Assembly (NCBI RefSeq): GCF_001544535.1
Contig: NZ_FCON02000026.1
Location: forward strand, 1-64,000
Source: Caballeronia choica
Lineage (GTDB): Bacteria > Pseudomonadota > Gammaproteobacteria > Burkholderiales > Burkholderiaceae
Length of the DNA: 64,000 bases
Direction of reading: 5' to 3'
The notes under the pieces were generated by a model. That model made no database searches. It saw nothing but the letters and a program-made list of their open reading frames with translations, and had not been told where the DNA came from. Numbering within the stretch: position 1 is the first letter of the stretch; every line of letters starts with the position of its first letter. This document shows, piece by piece, positions 17,155 to 26,446 of the stretch. The translations under genes and the position numbers were made by a program.

Positions 17155-17631
17155 TTAGAATGCGCGCGGCGCCACCGTCATCATTCGGGCCGGTTTCGCC
17201 GGCGCGGCGCGTGCGTTGATCCTGCCGCAGAACGCAGAATGGACTCGTTTTCGATCGACAATTGCGAATCTGCGATCCATTAAAGCCGAGTCGCCGCCCG
17301 CGTCTTGAACACTCAGTACAAGCGTGCTGCCCGCGCCCGCTTCGGGGCTGAGCCTCGCGAAATGCCATTCAGTGTCAGTGCAGCGCCAGTCGGCGCGGTG
17401 ATCTTTGCGGCAAAAGCGCGCCGGGACGCTGATACGTTTCGTGCTCGGCACGTATTCGCATCTGCTGCGGCCATTGCATTGACGCATGAAATCGCGTGTG
17501 GCATTGCCTCCGCGCGCGCCGCAGTTCACGCCATACGTCGCGGACACGACCTCGATGATCCGTGATTGCGCGTTCGAAAAGCCCGAAAACACGGCGAGAA
17601 TGACTATCGCGTATGAACTCTTCCGACTCAT
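17155..17631 (-). CDS. Secreted small protein with SUEL/rhamnose-lectin-like domain
   Basis: 158 residues from the ATG at 17631, which has GAGAG six bases upstream; an in-frame ATG at 17643 is an alternative. A signal peptide (SYAIVILAVFSGFSNAQ) is followed by a Cys-rich segment: ATYGVNCGARGGNATRDF, then QCNGRSRCEY, FCRKDH and WRCTD. The YG...C, CNG..C.Y and terminal Cys spacing resemble the SUEL-type (galactose/rhamnose-binding lectin) domain, with disulfides formed in the periplasm or outside. It is convergent with the lipoprotein gene. Carbohydrate binding is inference from the motif. Confidence 0.6.
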   Translation of the reverse strand: MSRKSSYAIVILAVFSGFSNAQSRIIEVVSATYGVNCGARGGNATRDFMRQCNGRSRCEYVPSTKRISVPARFCRKDHRADWRCTDTEWHFARLSPEAGAGSTLVLSVQDAGGDSALMDRRFAIVDRKRVHSAFCGRINARAAPAKPARMMTVAPRAF

Positions 17632-17798
17632 GTGCGCTCTCATTCAGTGGAAACGCTACGACCGCGGCCCGCTTCAGCTCGTCGTGTAGCTGCTCGGCGT
17701 TCCGCATCCCGGGCAACTGCCAAGGCGGATTGTTCGAGTCGCTCGTCATCACCACGACGGCGCCGACTCCAAACCGTCGCCTGCCACCAAGGATGAAC

Positions 17799-17981
17799 TC
17801 ACGTGACAATCGGCGGACGGCCATCGCCGCCCTCGGGTATTGCGGCTCGACCACCCCGCGCAACTCGGCCCACGGCACGATCGCGTTCATCGTATCGAGA
17901 ACCTCATCGCGCCGCGTGCGTTTGCGGTGGGTCTCGAATCTGCGCTTTGATCGGCTGCCACCGCCAGTGTTGCTGTTTCAG
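17799..17981 (-). pseudogene. IS5-family transposase, N-terminal remnant
   Basis: The reverse strand encodes, in three successive frames, pieces that join into the N-terminus of an IS5-type transposase. They are a KQQ...LAVAADQ start, then FETHRKRTRRDEVLDTMNAI with VPWAELRGVVEPQYP, then EGGDGRPPIVT before a stop. At least two frameshifts and loss of the start codon show decay. The catalytic DDE core is absent and no terminal inverted repeat was found. The reading frame that continues past this point (to 17375) overlaps the lectin-like gene and is not a real product. Confidence 0.65.
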
Positions 17982-18299
17982 CTGGCTCTGCTTTCTCTAT
18001 AGACTGCGACCCATAAAGTTCAAAGTCGCTCTGCGGTGGACTTATTAATAATCAGCCTTTAGGCCGACTCTGTAGGCCGACTCCCGAAGAGCAATCGGGT
18101 CACGTTCGGATTAACCGCCGGAGAAAACGTCAGACATAACGCCATGTCATGACCACTCAAACAATTCCGACGTTGCTCCGCCTAAATTGACTCACTATAT
18201 TTTGTATCAACTCTGCGCTGTTTTCCTTCGGCGGCAAGCTGAAGGCGCAACAGCATGACCTGGAAGATGTTTTCCGCTTGAACTGTGTCGAGGAAAGTT
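17982..18299. other. Intergenic region upstream of the polyamine-type binding protein
   Basis: No gene is recognised. An 11-bp unit TAGGCCGACTC is repeated in tandem (18060-18070 and 18073-18083). The promoter of the following ABC gene must lie here, but no convincing hexamer pair was identified. Confidence 0.5.
18060..18083. repeat. Short tandem duplication
   Basis: TAGGCCGACTC is present twice with a two-base spacer. It could be a duplicated regulatory half-site or slippage product. Confidence 0.7.
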
Positions 18300-19343
18300 G
18301 TGATCAAAATGCCTAGGTTGGGTTCGATTGCCATAACTCTCGCGGCGAGCTTCGCCAGCGTGGCGCCTGCTCTCGCGGCAGGAAAAATCACTTTCGTCTC
18401 GCAAGGGGGCACGTATCAGGAAGCCCAGACCAAGGCGATCCTCGATCCCGCCGCGAAGGAGCTCGGCATCACGATCAATCAGGACAGCATTCCTGATGCA
18501 TGGCCGCAGATCAAGGCGCAGGCGGCAACGGGCAAACCGATCTGGGACGTCGTGGATACGCCAACGTCGAACTGTCTGCGCGGCGGCCGCGAAGGTCTGC
18601 TCGAAAAGCTCGACTTCACGAAAATTCCGAATGCGGCGTCGATGCCGGAGCAATATCGCACGCCATATTCGGTTGCCTACGAGTTCTATTCGACTGTCAT
18701 CGGCTACAACAAGAAGACGCTGAAGAAAGTGCCGCAGAGCTGGGCCGATTTCTGGAACGTGAAGGCGTTCCCCGGCACGCGCGCACTGCGCAACGATCCG
18801 CAAACGGTGCTCGAAGCCGCGCTGCTCGCCGACGGTGTGGCGCGCGATAAGCTCTACCCACTCGACGTAGATCGCGCGTTCAAGAAGCTGCAGCAGATCA
18901 AGCCGGACATTACGGTGTGGTGGACGTCGGGCGGCCAATCGGCGCAGTTGCTGCACGACGGCGAAGTGGACATGACGATGATCTGGAACGGCCGCGTGAG
19001 CGCCGTGCGCAAGGACGATCCCAATGTCGACTTCACATTTAACGACGGCATTCTGCAAAACACGCAGCTTTGTGTGCTGAAGAATGCGCCGAATCTTCCC
19101 GACGCGATCAAGTTCGTCAACGCAGCGGTGTCGCCCGAGTTGCAGGCCAATCTGCCGCTTTATATCGACTACGGTCCGGGCAATCCCGCCGCGTTCAAGA
19201 CGGGCAAGATCACGCCGAAACGCGCGAGCGAATTGCCGAGCTCGCCGGAAAATGCCGCGAAACAGGCGCTGATGTCGGAAGACTGGTGGGCATCCGACGC
19301 CGGCATTCAGGCCAAAGCGCGCTGGCTGAAGTTCATGCAGTAA
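18300..19343 (+). CDS. ABC transporter substrate-binding protein, spermidine/putrescine (PotD) type
   Basis: About 347 residues from the GTG at 18300, which has GAGGAAAG just upstream; the ATG at 18309 is an alternative. A signal peptide (SIAITLAASFASVAPALA) targets the periplasm. The mature protein starts GKITFVSQGGTYQEAQTKA and has the family segment WADFWNVKAFPGTRALRND, as in PotD/PotF-like proteins. It carries substrate to the membrane permeases encoded at 22632-24292. A strong terminator follows. Polyamine is the family default, but related proteins bind other amines or opine-like compounds, and the neighbouring oxidases suggest the solute is oxidised after import. Confidence 0.88.
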   Translation: MIKMPRLGSIAITLAASFASVAPALAAGKITFVSQGGTYQEAQTKAILDPAAKELGITINQDSIPDAWPQIKAQAATGKPIWDVVDTPTSNCLRGGREGLLEKLDFTKIPNAASMPEQYRTPYSVAYEFYSTVIGYNKKTLKKVPQSWADFWNVKAFPGTRALRNDPQTVLEAALLADGVARDKLYPLDVDRAFKKLQQIKPDITVWWTSGGQSAQLLHDGEVDMTMIWNGRVSAVRKDDPNVDFTFNDGILQNTQLCVLKNAPNLPDAIKFVNAAVSPELQANLPLYIDYGPGNPAAFKTGKITPKRASELPSSPENAAKQALMSEDWWASDAGIQAKARWLKFMQ

Positions 19344-19371
19344 CCATGCAGTAACGGTGCACGCCTCTCGC

Positions 19372-19413
19372 AGCGCCCGCGCGAACTCCGTACTTCGCGG
19401 GCGCTTTTCGTTT
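19372..19413 (+). terminator. Rho-independent terminator after the binding-protein gene
   Basis: AGCGCCCGCG (19372-19381) and CGCGGGCGCT (19396-19405) form a perfect 10-bp stem with a 14-base loop, followed by TTTCGTTT. It ends the transcript of the binding-protein gene. Confidence 0.85.
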
Positions 19414-19502
19414 AGCGCGCCAGGACGCGATACATTCGTGACGTTCGAACGAAAGTGTGAACACACGTGTGAACGAACAGCCTTCGCCTTCGCTTATTCA
19501 AC

Positions 19503-21194
19503 GTGATCGACTATCTGATTCTCGGCGGCGGATCGGCCGGCTGCGTGCTGACAGCGCGTCTGTCCGAAGATGCCGGCAAGACGGTGTACCTCGTCGAGGC
19601 GGGCCGCGACATCTCGCAACGCACGATGCCTGCGGCGATTCGCAGCCGCTATCCGGGACGCGCATATCTCGACACGACGAACATATGGCAGCAACTCAAG
19701 GCGCGCATGAGCGCGCCTGCGGCGACGCGTCGCTATGAACAGGCGCGGCTGCTCGGCGGCGGCTCAGCGATCAATGCGCTGATGGCGAATCGCGGCGCGC
19801 CCGCCGATTACGACGAGTGGGAACAACTCGGCGCGCACGGCTGGAACTGGCAAGCGTGTCTGCCGTACTTTCGCAAGCTCGAAACGGATTGCGATTTCGA
19901 CGGCGAGCTGCACGGCAAAAGCGGGCCGCTGCGCATTCAGCGCACCGCGTGGGCGCGTATTTCGCCGTTCGTGCGCGCAGTGCTCGATACACTCGACAAG
20001 CGCGGCCATGCGCGACGCGCGGATCAAAATGGCCCATGGGAAGACGGCACGTTCGTCGGCTCGATCGGCGTGAGCGCGGCTGGCGAGCGTATTCCCACTT
20101 CCGTCTGCTATCTCGACGATAACGTGCGCGCGCGTACCAATCTGACGATCCGCACTGAGATGGTGGTCGAACGCATTCTGTTCGAAGGCACGCGAGCGGT
20201 TGGCGCGCGCATGATCGATCGTGACGGCCTGCACGTCGAACTGCGCGCTGAACATGTGATCGTGTGCGCGGGCGCGATTCATAGTCCCGCGTTGCTGCTA
20301 ATAAGCGGCATCGGCCCCGCTGGCGATCTCGCCGCGCTCGGCATCGAAGTTCGCGCGCATCGTGAAGGCGTGGGCCGCAATCTGATGGAACATCCTTCCA
20401 TTGCGGTGTCTGCGTTTTTGCCGCGCAGCGCGCGCACGCCGTTTCCCGACGAGCATCATGAACAGGCGATCGTGCGCTTTTCGTCGGGCTTGCCCGGCAC
20501 CCTCCCCGGCGACATGCACGGCGCGATTCTGTCGCGTTCCGGCTGGCATTCGGTCGGTTATCGGCTCGGGACGATCTTCTTCTGGGTCAACAAATCGTAC
20601 TCGCGCGGACGGCTGAAATTGAAGTCGGCCAACCCATTCGATGAACCCGACGTCGATTTCGACATGCTGTCCGACGCGCGCGATCTGGAGCGGCTGAAGC
20701 TCGCGCTGCGCTTCGGCGCCGACACGCTCGCGGATGCGTCGATGGCCTCGCATCGCGACACGCTCTTTGCATCGAGCTATTCGCCGCGCGTCGCCACCAT
20801 TGCCGTGCCCGGCGCGTGGAACGCGTTCCAGCGCGGCGCCTTGAGCGCATTGCTCGATATCGCCGGTCCGTTGCGCGGCTGGCTAGTCCGTCGTGTCGTC
20901 ACGCGCGGCGTGTCGTTGCAGGAACTGCTCAGCGATGATCGCGCGATGACGCAATTCGTCACGCGCTCGGTGGGCGGCACGTGGCATCCGTCCGGCACCT
21001 GCAAGATGGGCGCGCCCGACGATCCGCTAGCCGTCACCGATGCGCTCGGTGCTGTCTATGGCGTCGAACGGCTGTACGTCTGCGACGCGTCGCTGATGCC
21101 GTCCATTCCGTGCGCGAACACCAATCTCCCGACGATCATGATCGCCGAGCGGATCGCCGATCTGCTGCGTGGCGAAGCGCGTCAGTCGCCGTAA
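19503..21194 (+). CDS. GMC-family FAD oxidoreductase (choline dehydrogenase-like)
   Basis: 563 residues, GTG start. The FAD Rossmann motif DYLILGGGSAGCVLTARLSE opens the protein, followed by the GMC signature region RLLGGGSAINALMANRG near residue 85. The C-terminal active-site block with catalytic His is GGTWHPSGTCKMGAP near 495. GMC enzymes oxidise primary alcohols to aldehydes. The gene has an upstream stop in frame and a weak ribosome-binding site. It ends 13 bp inside the convergent aldehyde dehydrogenase gene, so alcohol-to-aldehyde-to-acid oxidation by the pair is plausible. Confidence 0.9.
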   Translation: MIDYLILGGGSAGCVLTARLSEDAGKTVYLVEAGRDISQRTMPAAIRSRYPGRAYLDTTNIWQQLKARMSAPAATRRYEQARLLGGGSAINALMANRGAPADYDEWEQLGAHGWNWQACLPYFRKLETDCDFDGELHGKSGPLRIQRTAWARISPFVRAVLDTLDKRGHARRADQNGPWEDGTFVGSIGVSAAGERIPTSVCYLDDNVRARTNLTIRTEMVVERILFEGTRAVGARMIDRDGLHVELRAEHVIVCAGAIHSPALLLISGIGPAGDLAALGIEVRAHREGVGRNLMEHPSIAVSAFLPRSARTPFPDEHHEQAIVRFSSGLPGTLPGDMHGAILSRSGWHSVGYRLGTIFFWVNKSYSRGRLKLKSANPFDEPDVDFDMLSDARDLERLKLALRFGADTLADASMASHRDTLFASSYSPRVATIAVPGAWNAFQRGALSALLDIAGPLRGWLVRRVVTRGVSLQELLSDDRAMTQFVTRSVGGTWHPSGTCKMGAPDDPLAVTDALGAVYGVERLYVCDASLMPSIPCANTNLPTIMIAERIADLLRGEARQSP

Positions 21195-22609
21195 CCGACG
21201 ATGCTTTTCACTTCGAGAAACGCTTCGAGGCCCCACTCGCCGTATTCGCGGCCGTTGCCCGACTGCTTGTAGCCGCCAAACGGCGCGCCCGCATCCCACG
21301 ACGGGTAGTTCACGTACACGCTGCCCGCGCGCAACTGGAACGCGACGCGTCGAGCCCGCGCGGCGTCGCGCGATTGCACGTAGGCGGCGAGGCCGAACGG
21401 CGTGTCGTTGGCGATGTCGATGGCATCTGCTTCGTCGCGATACGGCATTATCGCGAGCACCGGGCCGAAGATCTCTTCGCGGGCGATGGTCATCGAAGGA
21501 TTCACGTTCGCGAACACCGTCGGCTGCACGTAATAGCCGCGCGCCAGACCTTCGGGCCGGCCGGTGCCGCCCGCCACGACTTGCGCGCCTTCGTCGATGC
21601 CAAGTGCGATCAGCCGCTGCACACGCTCGAACTGGATTGCGCTGACAACCGGCCCCATCGTCGTGCGCGCATCGTCGGCGGGACCGACGCGCTGCGCTTG
21701 CGCCGCGCGCCGGGCAATCTCGACCGCTTCGTCATGACGCTGCGCGGGCACGAGCATCCGCGTCGGTGCATTGCACGACTGGCCGCTGTTGCCGAAACAC
21801 GAATTGACGCCCGCCGTGACAGCGGCTTCGAAGTCCACATCGTCGAGCAGAATGTTCGCCGACTTGCCGCCCAGTTCCTGATGCACGCGCTTCACGGTCG
21901 GCGCGGCGAGCGTCGCGATCTCGATGCCCGCGCGCGTCGATCCGGTGAACGACACCATGTCCACACCGGGATGACGGCACAGCGCCACGCCGACGGTCGG
22001 CCCGTCGCCGTTCACGAGATTGAACACACCAGGCGGCACGCCCGCGGCGTCGGCAATCTCGGCGAACAGAACGGCATTGAGCGGCGAAACTTCGCTCGGC
22101 TTGAGCACCATCGTGCAACCCGCTGCGATGGCGGGCGCGACCTTGCACACGATCTGGTTGATCGGCCAGTTCCAGGGCGTGATCAGCGCGACGACGCCCA
22201 CCGCTTCATGATTGATCAGTGTCGTGCCTTTCTTGCGCTGCCACGCGAACGTCTCGCAAGTGCGCAGCAGTTCTTCCAGATGCCGCTTGCCGAGCCCCGC
22301 CTGCCACGCGTGCGACAGCGCCTTCGGTGCGCCGATCTCACGGGAGATCACCGCGGCCATCTCGTCGTAGCGTTCGAGATAGACAGCGAGAATGCGGCGA
22401 ATCAATGCGAGACGTTCGGCGGGCGTGGTCTGCGAGAACGTGACGAACGCGCGTTTTGCAGCCGCAACCGCGCGGTTGACGTCCTGCTCGTTGCCGAGCG
22501 CGATTTCGGCGAAGGCTTCTTCCGTGCACGGATCGATCACGGGCAGACGCGCGTCGCCGGACGGCTCGACCCACGCTCCGTCGATATAAAACTTCAATGC
22601 ATTGCTCAT
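21182..22609 (-). CDS. Aldehyde dehydrogenase family protein
   Basis: 475 residues. Motifs in order are ITPWNWPINQIVCK, the cofactor-binding FTGSTRAG, the general base Glu in QELGGKSANI and the nucleophile Cys in GNSGQSCNAPTR, so the enzyme should be active. It oxidises an aldehyde to the acid with NAD(P)+. It is the last gene of the minus-strand run with the two permeases, an FAD amine oxidase and a HAD hydrolase. Aminoaldehydes formed by amine oxidation are reasonable substrates. Its 3' end overlaps the convergent GMC gene by 13 bp. Confidence 0.9.
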   Translation of the reverse strand: MSNALKFYIDGAWVEPSGDARLPVIDPCTEEAFAEIALGNEQDVNRAVAAAKRAFVTFSQTTPAERLALIRRILAVYLERYDEMAAVISREIGAPKALSHAWQAGLGKRHLEELLRTCETFAWQRKKGTTLINHEAVGVVALITPWNWPINQIVCKVAPAIAAGCTMVLKPSEVSPLNAVLFAEIADAAGVPPGVFNLVNGDGPTVGVALCRHPGVDMVSFTGSTRAGIEIATLAAPTVKRVHQELGGKSANILLDDVDFEAAVTAGVNSCFGNSGQSCNAPTRMLVPAQRHDEAVEIARRAAQAQRVGPADDARTTMGPVVSAIQFERVQRLIALGIDEGAQVVAGGTGRPEGLARGYYVQPTVFANVNPSMTIAREEIFGPVLAIMPYRDEADAIDIANDTPFGLAAYVQSRDAARARRVAFQLRAGSVYVNYPSWDAGAPFGGYKQSGNGREYGEWGLEAFLEVKSIVGYGD

Positions 22610-22631
22610 GCGGTCTTCCGTTCGAATGGAA

Positions 22632-23426
22632 TCAGGCGCGCGTCATCGACGAACGCCGGGTCACGACGACGATCATCACCAGACACAGCGTGAGCGCCGT
22701 CAACATCGTGCTGATGGCGGCGATGGTCGGATCGATTTCGTCGCGCAACGTGACGAACATGCGACGCGTCAGCGTCTGGTTCGATCCGCCCGAAATGAAG
22801 AGCGCGACAACCGTTTCATCGAGCGCCTGAATGAACACGAACACCGCGCCCGAGATGACGCTCGCCTTGATCTGCGGCAGCGTCACGGTCAGGAAACTGC
22901 GAAAGCGGTTCATGCCGAGACTGCGCGCGACCATCTCCTGCGTACGGTCGAACGTGCGCAGATCCGCGCCAACCGAAATCAGCACGTACGGCAAGCCGAG
23001 CATCGTATCGGCGACGATCAGCCCGCCGAGCGTGTTCACATAACCCGCCTGCGAATACACAAAGAACACGCCGACCGCGACGATGATGATCGGCACCATC
23101 AACGGCAACATGAGCAGCGTCCGCAGATAACGCATGATCCAGTGCGTGCCGTGCTGCAATGCGTAGGCTGCGGCGATGCCGAGCGGCGTCGCGATGATTG
23201 CGGCGCTGACCGACGCAATCAGCGTCGTGCGTGCGGCGTCGATCCACGCGGGATTATCGAAGAACGAGTGATACCAGCGCAGTGAATACGCGGGCGGCGG
23301 GAATGTCATGAAACGCGTGTCGGAGAACGACAGCGGCACGACGATCAGAATCGGCAGCATCAGGAAGACGAGGATCAGCACGACCCCCGCACCAAGAACG
23401 ACCTTTCCGAACGAGATCTTGTTCAT
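22632..23426 (-). CDS. ABC transporter permease, PotC type
   Basis: 264 residues with six predicted membrane helices. The binding-protein-dependent transport signature is in the cytoplasmic loop (ARSLGMNRFRSFLTVTLPQI, near residue 170), where the ATPase docks. The ATG overlaps the stop of the PotB-type gene (ATGA), so the two permeases are made together and likely form the heterodimeric channel. It works with the ATPase at 26447-27523 and the binding protein at 18300-19343. Confidence 0.9.
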   Translation of the reverse strand: MNKISFGKVVLGAGVVLILVFLMLPILIVVPLSFSDTRFMTFPPPAYSLRWYHSFFDNPAWIDAARTTLIASVSAAIIATPLGIAAAYALQHGTHWIMRYLRTLLMLPLMVPIIIVAVGVFFVYSQAGYVNTLGGLIVADTMLGLPYVLISVGADLRTFDRTQEMVARSLGMNRFRSFLTVTLPQIKASVISGAVFVFIQALDETVVALFISGGSNQTLTRRMFVTLRDEIDPTIAAISTMLTALTLCLVMIVVVTRRSSMTRA

Positions 23427-24292
23427 TTCGCGCCCAGCGTCTTTTCAAGTGGAATCACGCGGCTCGCGGCGTAGAAGATCGCGAACACACAGATCAGCAG
23501 CACGACGCTCACCGCACTCGCCGCGCCCCAGCTGTTGTAAATCTCGACGTTGCGGCTCACGACCATCGACACCATGATCGACTTGCCGCCGCCCATCAGC
23601 TCAGGCGTGATGTAAAAGCCGAGGCACAGAATGAAGACAAGCGTGACGCCCGCGACGACGCCGCTCATCGACAGCGGCAAAAACACGCGCCAGAACACAT
23701 GCAGCGGAGAGCCGCCAAGACTCGCGCCCGCTTGCGACAGGTTCGACGGAATCTTCTGCATCGCCGAATAGAGCGGCAGCACCATGAACGGCAGCAGGAT
23801 ATGCACCATCGCGATGATCGTGCCGAACTGGTTGTACGCGAGTTGTATGGGATGATCGATCAGGCCGCTCGCCACCAGCGCCTTGTTGACAAGGCCCGTA
23901 CGTTGCAGCAACACGAGCCACGCGTAAGTCCGCACGAGCACGCTCGTCCAGAACGGCAGAATCACCATGCCGAGAATCAGCGCGCTAAGCTTGGGCGGCA
24001 GCGACGCCGCGAAATACGCAACCGGATACCCCAGCAGTAACGTGATCGCCGTCACGATGAAGCTCAGTTTGAACGTCAGCAGAAACGTGTCGAGATACGT
24101 GCCGGTGAACATGCGCTGATAGTTCGCGAGTGTGAAGCCGCCGTCGTGCCAGATCGACTGCCACGACAGCCATGCAAGCGGCACCACCAGCAACACGACG
24201 ATCACGAACAGCGCGGGCGCGAGCAACATCAGCATCGCGCGATCTTCACGCTGCTGATGACGCACCGACGGATCGATTGGGGAAGCTGGCAT
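23423..24292 (-). CDS. ABC transporter permease, PotB type
   Basis: About 289 residues from the ATG at 24292, which has AAGGA nine bases upstream. A start at 24334 would overlap the preceding stop (ATGA) and give 14 more residues; both are possible. Six membrane helices follow a short cytoplasmic tail. The ATPase-docking loop GASLGGSPLHVFWRVFLPLS is near residue 195. It pairs with the next gene's product as an inner-membrane permease for a polyamine-like solute. Confidence 0.88.
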   Translation of the reverse strand: MPASPIDPSVRHQQREDRAMLMLLAPALFVIVVLLVVPLAWLSWQSIWHDGGFTLANYQRMFTGTYLDTFLLTFKLSFIVTAITLLLGYPVAYFAASLPPKLSALILGMVILPFWTSVLVRTYAWLVLLQRTGLVNKALVASGLIDHPIQLAYNQFGTIIAMVHILLPFMVLPLYSAMQKIPSNLSQAGASLGGSPLHVFWRVFLPLSMSGVVAGVTLVFILCLGFYITPELMGGGKSIMVSMVVSRNVEIYNSWGAASAVSVVLLICVFAIFYAASRVIPLEKTLGAK

Positions 24293-24330
24293 CAACGTGT
24301 GTCCTTCGAGAATCCGTTTGGCTGTCGTCA

Positions 24331-25668
24331 TCATGCACCCACGGCGTCGAGAAACTGATACCACGCAGCTACGAGCCGGACACCCGGCGCGCGCAACGAA
24401 TGAAACGGTACCGGCCGCAAGCCCTGCTGCGCAAGCAGTGCAAGCTCGGGCGTCTCGCCGAGCGCAAGCGCGGCCGCATGCTGGCCGAGCAGGCTCGCCA
24501 TCGCGATACCCGCACCGTTATACCCCAGACAAAAGGTCGTTGTGTCGTCACTGCGCCCGATATGCGGCAATGCATTGAAGGTCATGCCGACATAACCCGA
24601 CCAGCGATACTCGACTCGCACGCCCGCCAGATCGGGAAAGAGCGCGGCCATCGCGCGCTGCAACGCATCGAAGCCGGTGTCCTGACCTTCCTTGCCGAAC
24701 GCATCGCGGCCGCCAAACAACATGCGTCCATCGACCTTGCGAAACCACTTCATCATGCGGCGCGTTTCCGTATAGCTGCGCCGTTGCACCATCAGTTTCG
24801 CATCGAGTTCCGGTGACAGACGCTCGGTCGCAATCATCGCGCTGCGAAACGGCACGAGTTCGCGCTGATACGGCGCGGTCGCGGACGTCAGTCCGGAATA
24901 CGCATTCGTCGCGACGATCACCTGCTTCGCGCGCACCGTGCCGCCGGGCGCGCGCAACGTCACGCCAGGGCCGGTGCGCGCGCGCGTCATCTCGACGATG
25001 GGCGTCGATTCGTAAATCGGCACACGCCGCGCCGTGAGTCCGCGCGCGAGGCCGCGCACATATTCGAGCGGCAAGATCGTGCCCGCGTCCGCGCTCAACA
25101 CGCCGCCGATAAATCCCGTCGATCCCGTCTCGTGCGTCACTTCTTCACGCGTTTGCACCGTCATCGAAGAATCGCCGAGCGCCGTGCGGACCCAGTCGGC
25201 TTCGGCGCGAATCGCGGCGAACGCGCGCTCGGTATGCGCGCAGCGCAGGCTGCCCGTATGCTCGAACTGCGCGCGCTCCAGCTTGAATTCGTCGATGAGC
25301 GATTCGACCACGCGCACGCCGTCGTGTGCGAGACGATGCATGCGCTTCGCGGTGTCGAGACCATGCATGCGTTCGATCGTCGGAAAGGACAGCCTGAACT
25401 TCGACGACACCACGCCGCCATTGCGGCCGCTTGCGCCCCAACCCACCGGATTCGCGTCGAACACCGCACAATCGACCCCGCGCTTTTGCAACGCATACGC
25501 CGCCGCCAGCCCCGAATAACCTGCGCCGATCACCGCCACATCGACGGACAGATCGCGATTGAGCGGCGTGCCTGTGCTGACGGGCGCGTGCGTCACGGGC
25601 GCTCTGGCGGCCATCGCCCGCCAGAGCGAATCGGGTTGCGGGCGCAACGGTGTGGTCGGCGCGAGCAT
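24331..25668 (-). CDS. FAD-dependent amine/amino-acid oxidase (PuuB/DadA-like)
   Basis: 445 residues from the ATG at 25668, two bases after the HAD stop. The longer frame to 25809 lies inside the HAD gene and is rejected. The FAD-binding Rossmann motif VAVIGAGYSGLAAAYAL is near residue 45. The C-terminal flavin-contacting block EYRWSGYVGMTFNALPHIGR and YNGAGIAMA is typical of the DAO family that includes gamma-glutamylputrescine oxidase. It would oxidise a C-N bond with release of an aldehyde or keto product. Its position between ABC-transporter genes and an aldehyde dehydrogenase gene fits amine catabolism. The precise substrate is unknown. Confidence 0.87.
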   Translation of the reverse strand: MLAPTTPLRPQPDSLWRAMAARAPVTHAPVSTGTPLNRDLSVDVAVIGAGYSGLAAAYALQKRGVDCAVFDANPVGWGASGRNGGVVSSKFRLSFPTIERMHGLDTAKRMHRLAHDGVRVVESLIDEFKLERAQFEHTGSLRCAHTERAFAAIRAEADWVRTALGDSSMTVQTREEVTHETGSTGFIGGVLSADAGTILPLEYVRGLARGLTARRVPIYESTPIVEMTRARTGPGVTLRAPGGTVRAKQVIVATNAYSGLTSATAPYQRELVPFRSAMIATERLSPELDAKLMVQRRSYTETRRMMKWFRKVDGRMLFGGRDAFGKEGQDTGFDALQRAMAALFPDLAGVRVEYRWSGYVGMTFNALPHIGRSDDTTTFCLGYNGAGIAMASLLGQHAAALALGETPELALLAQQGLRPVPFHSLRAPGVRLVAAWYQFLDAVGA

Positions 25669-25670
25669 GG

Positions 25671-26381
25671 TCAGGCCGCGCGTGCTTCTGCTTCGACGGC
25701 GTCCGCGAGCGCGGCGAGCGTCGCGAATTTGAACGTCGGCGTGGTCACGGCTTCGGGCACAGGCGTCGCGCCGAATCCCTTCAAGCCCTGCCGACGCTCG
25801 ATCCAGCATGTTGCATACCCTAGCTTCGTCGCAATGCCGATGTCGTGATACTGGCTTTGTGCCGTATGCAGAATCTCGCCGAACTTGAAACCGAATGCCG
25901 CCTGACGTCCACGGTTGTAGGCGAAGAATTGCGGATCGGGTTTCGCGACGCCGGTTTCATCGCAGCAGACGGTGTCGTCGAACGGATCGCATAGCGTATG
26001 CGCATACGCCGACAATGCGACGCGGTCCGCATTCGTCATCGCCACCAGCCGATAGTGCTTGCGCAGGCGCTTCAGTGCAGCCACCGAGTCTTCGAACGCG
26101 GGCCATTCGAGCACGTCGCGCTGAAATGCAGCGGCCGATTGCGCGTCGTCGGGCAAGCCCAGTTCTTTCGCGAGCGCCAGATACACGTTCGCCATTTCTT
26201 GGCTCGAACGGCCTGGATAGGCTGCGCGGCCGCGCATGTACGGTTCGAAAATCTGTTCGTCGGTCAGGTCTTTCGCTGCCGCGCCGCCCAAGCGTCGCAC
26301 GGACGCGAGCACGCCCTTTTCGAAGTTGATCAGCGTGCCGACGACATCGAACGTCAGGACCTTGAAATCGGTGAGCTTCAT
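25671..26381 (-). CDS. HAD-superfamily hydrolase, haloacid dehalogenase type II-like
   Basis: 236 residues from the ATG at 26381, which has AAAGGA upstream. HAD motif I is LTFDVVGTLINFE with the nucleophilic Asp near residue 11. Motif II is AMTNADR near 115, and motif III/IV is GVAKPDPQFF near 150. The general layout matches L-2-haloacid dehalogenases, but many such proteins are phosphatases. It lies between the ATPase gene and the amine oxidase gene of the polyamine-type transporter, an odd companion that suggests a substituted or phosphorylated amine substrate. That idea is speculative. Confidence 0.82.
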   Translation of the reverse strand: MKLTDFKVLTFDVVGTLINFEKGVLASVRRLGGAAAKDLTDEQIFEPYMRGRAAYPGRSSQEMANVYLALAKELGLPDDAQSAAAFQRDVLEWPAFEDSVAALKRLRKHYRLVAMTNADRVALSAYAHTLCDPFDDTVCCDETGVAKPDPQFFAYNRGRQAAFGFKFGEILHTAQSQYHDIGIATKLGYATCWIERRQGLKGFGATPVPEAVTTPTFKFATLAALADAVEAEARAA

Positions 26382-26446
26382 TGCTTCATCCTTTGCGGTT
26401 GCGTGAATCAGAAAGCGAATTGCCCATACTCGGGCGGCGAGTGAAA

